From: Gammaproteobacteria bacterium
Lineage (GTDB): Bacteria > Pseudomonadota > Gammaproteobacteria > UBA6429 > Thiohalophilaceae
DNA: 5,205 nucleotides
Assembly (NCBI GenBank): GCA_013152045.1
Contig: JAADGZ010000130.1
Span: forward strand, 12,280-17,484
Reading direction: 5' to 3'
The translations under genes and the position numbers were made by a program. The notes beneath the pieces were generated by a model. It searched no databases. It was not told where the DNA came from and saw nothing but the letters and a program-made list of their open reading frames with translations. Of the stretch, positions 5,086-5,205 are shown piece by piece; within the stretch, counting starts at the first letter, position 1; each line of letters begins with the position of its first letter.

Positions 5086-5205
5086 GGGCAGTGTAAATTA
5101 AGTTAGATGCCGGTCAGCAAGAGATCTATCACACCAAGAATTTCATATCAGTCTTTCTCAAGAGAGCTAACTTTTTTCTTAAGTATTGATCTGGGAACGG
5201 ATGTC

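Larger units (their letters stand above)
4904..5205. other. Intergenic region after ppk1, 302 nt
   Basis: This region contains, in order, a half-preserved CTTG-loop hairpin, a GATGGGT/ACCCATC palindromic repeat and the ppk1 intrinsic terminator. From about 5086 to the right edge I recognise nothing. A frame from ATG 5107 is open to the edge (33 codons) without a recognisable sequence or Shine-Dalgarno, and short minus-strand frames ending near 5182 could be the tail of a convergent gene. Neither is supported enough to call. Confidence 0.6.

Noticed and set aside
5107..5205. Open frame from ATG 5107 to the right edge
   Set aside because: 33 codons without a stop is unremarkable; there is no Shine-Dalgarno and the peptide is unrecognised. 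Sequence beyond the window is needed.

Overview
The window looks like a chromosomal segment of a gammaproteobacterium outside the Enterobacterales, at roughly 50% GC. The evidence is a ZapE-type ATPase overlapping a TrmO gene, a PPK1 whose active-site segments read YKTHVKM and HLSTGNYH, and two small proteins with a WY-x2-TRE...GP core resembling DUF6316-type proteins. The species cannot be named from the sequence alone. No phage, plasmid, CRISPR or transposase gene is visible.

Layout. Positions 1-1795 hold a leftward gene set on the minus strand. In order of transcription it is a two-domain CDGSH iron-sulfur protein (TTG start, strong Shine-Dalgarno), zapE (GTG start), and the first 73 codons of trmO, which runs off the left edge. 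zapE and trmO overlap at their stop and start, so they are almost certainly co-translated; the CDGSH gene lies 56 nt ahead of zapE. A candidate sigma-70 promoter and a perfect 6-6-6 dyad lie upstream of the CDGSH gene.

Positions 1796-2171 are a divergent, AT-rich non-coding stretch. Its right half carries a long-range inverted repeat (about 148 nt end to end) with further nested pairing. Two small rightward genes follow (58 and 72 codons). They are distant tandem paralogues with no good Shine-Dalgarno, and a weak terminator-like hairpin lies after them.

Positions 2831-4903 hold a complete ppk1 (GTG start with an AAGGA ribosome binding site). All the nucleotide-binding and catalytic residues I could place are present. 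The last 302 nt contain a truncated hairpin, a GATGGGT/ACCCATC palindromic intergenic repeat, a good intrinsic terminator for ppk, and about 120 nt in which I recognise nothing.

Functionally the window combines division-associated AAA+ ATPase activity, tRNA t6A37 methylation, Fe-S/redox chemistry and polyphosphate synthesis. The most plausible undescribed items are the paired small proteins upstream of ppk1, the inverted-repeat structure before them, and a hairpin over the CDGSH stop codon that may set the CDGSH:zapE expression ratio.
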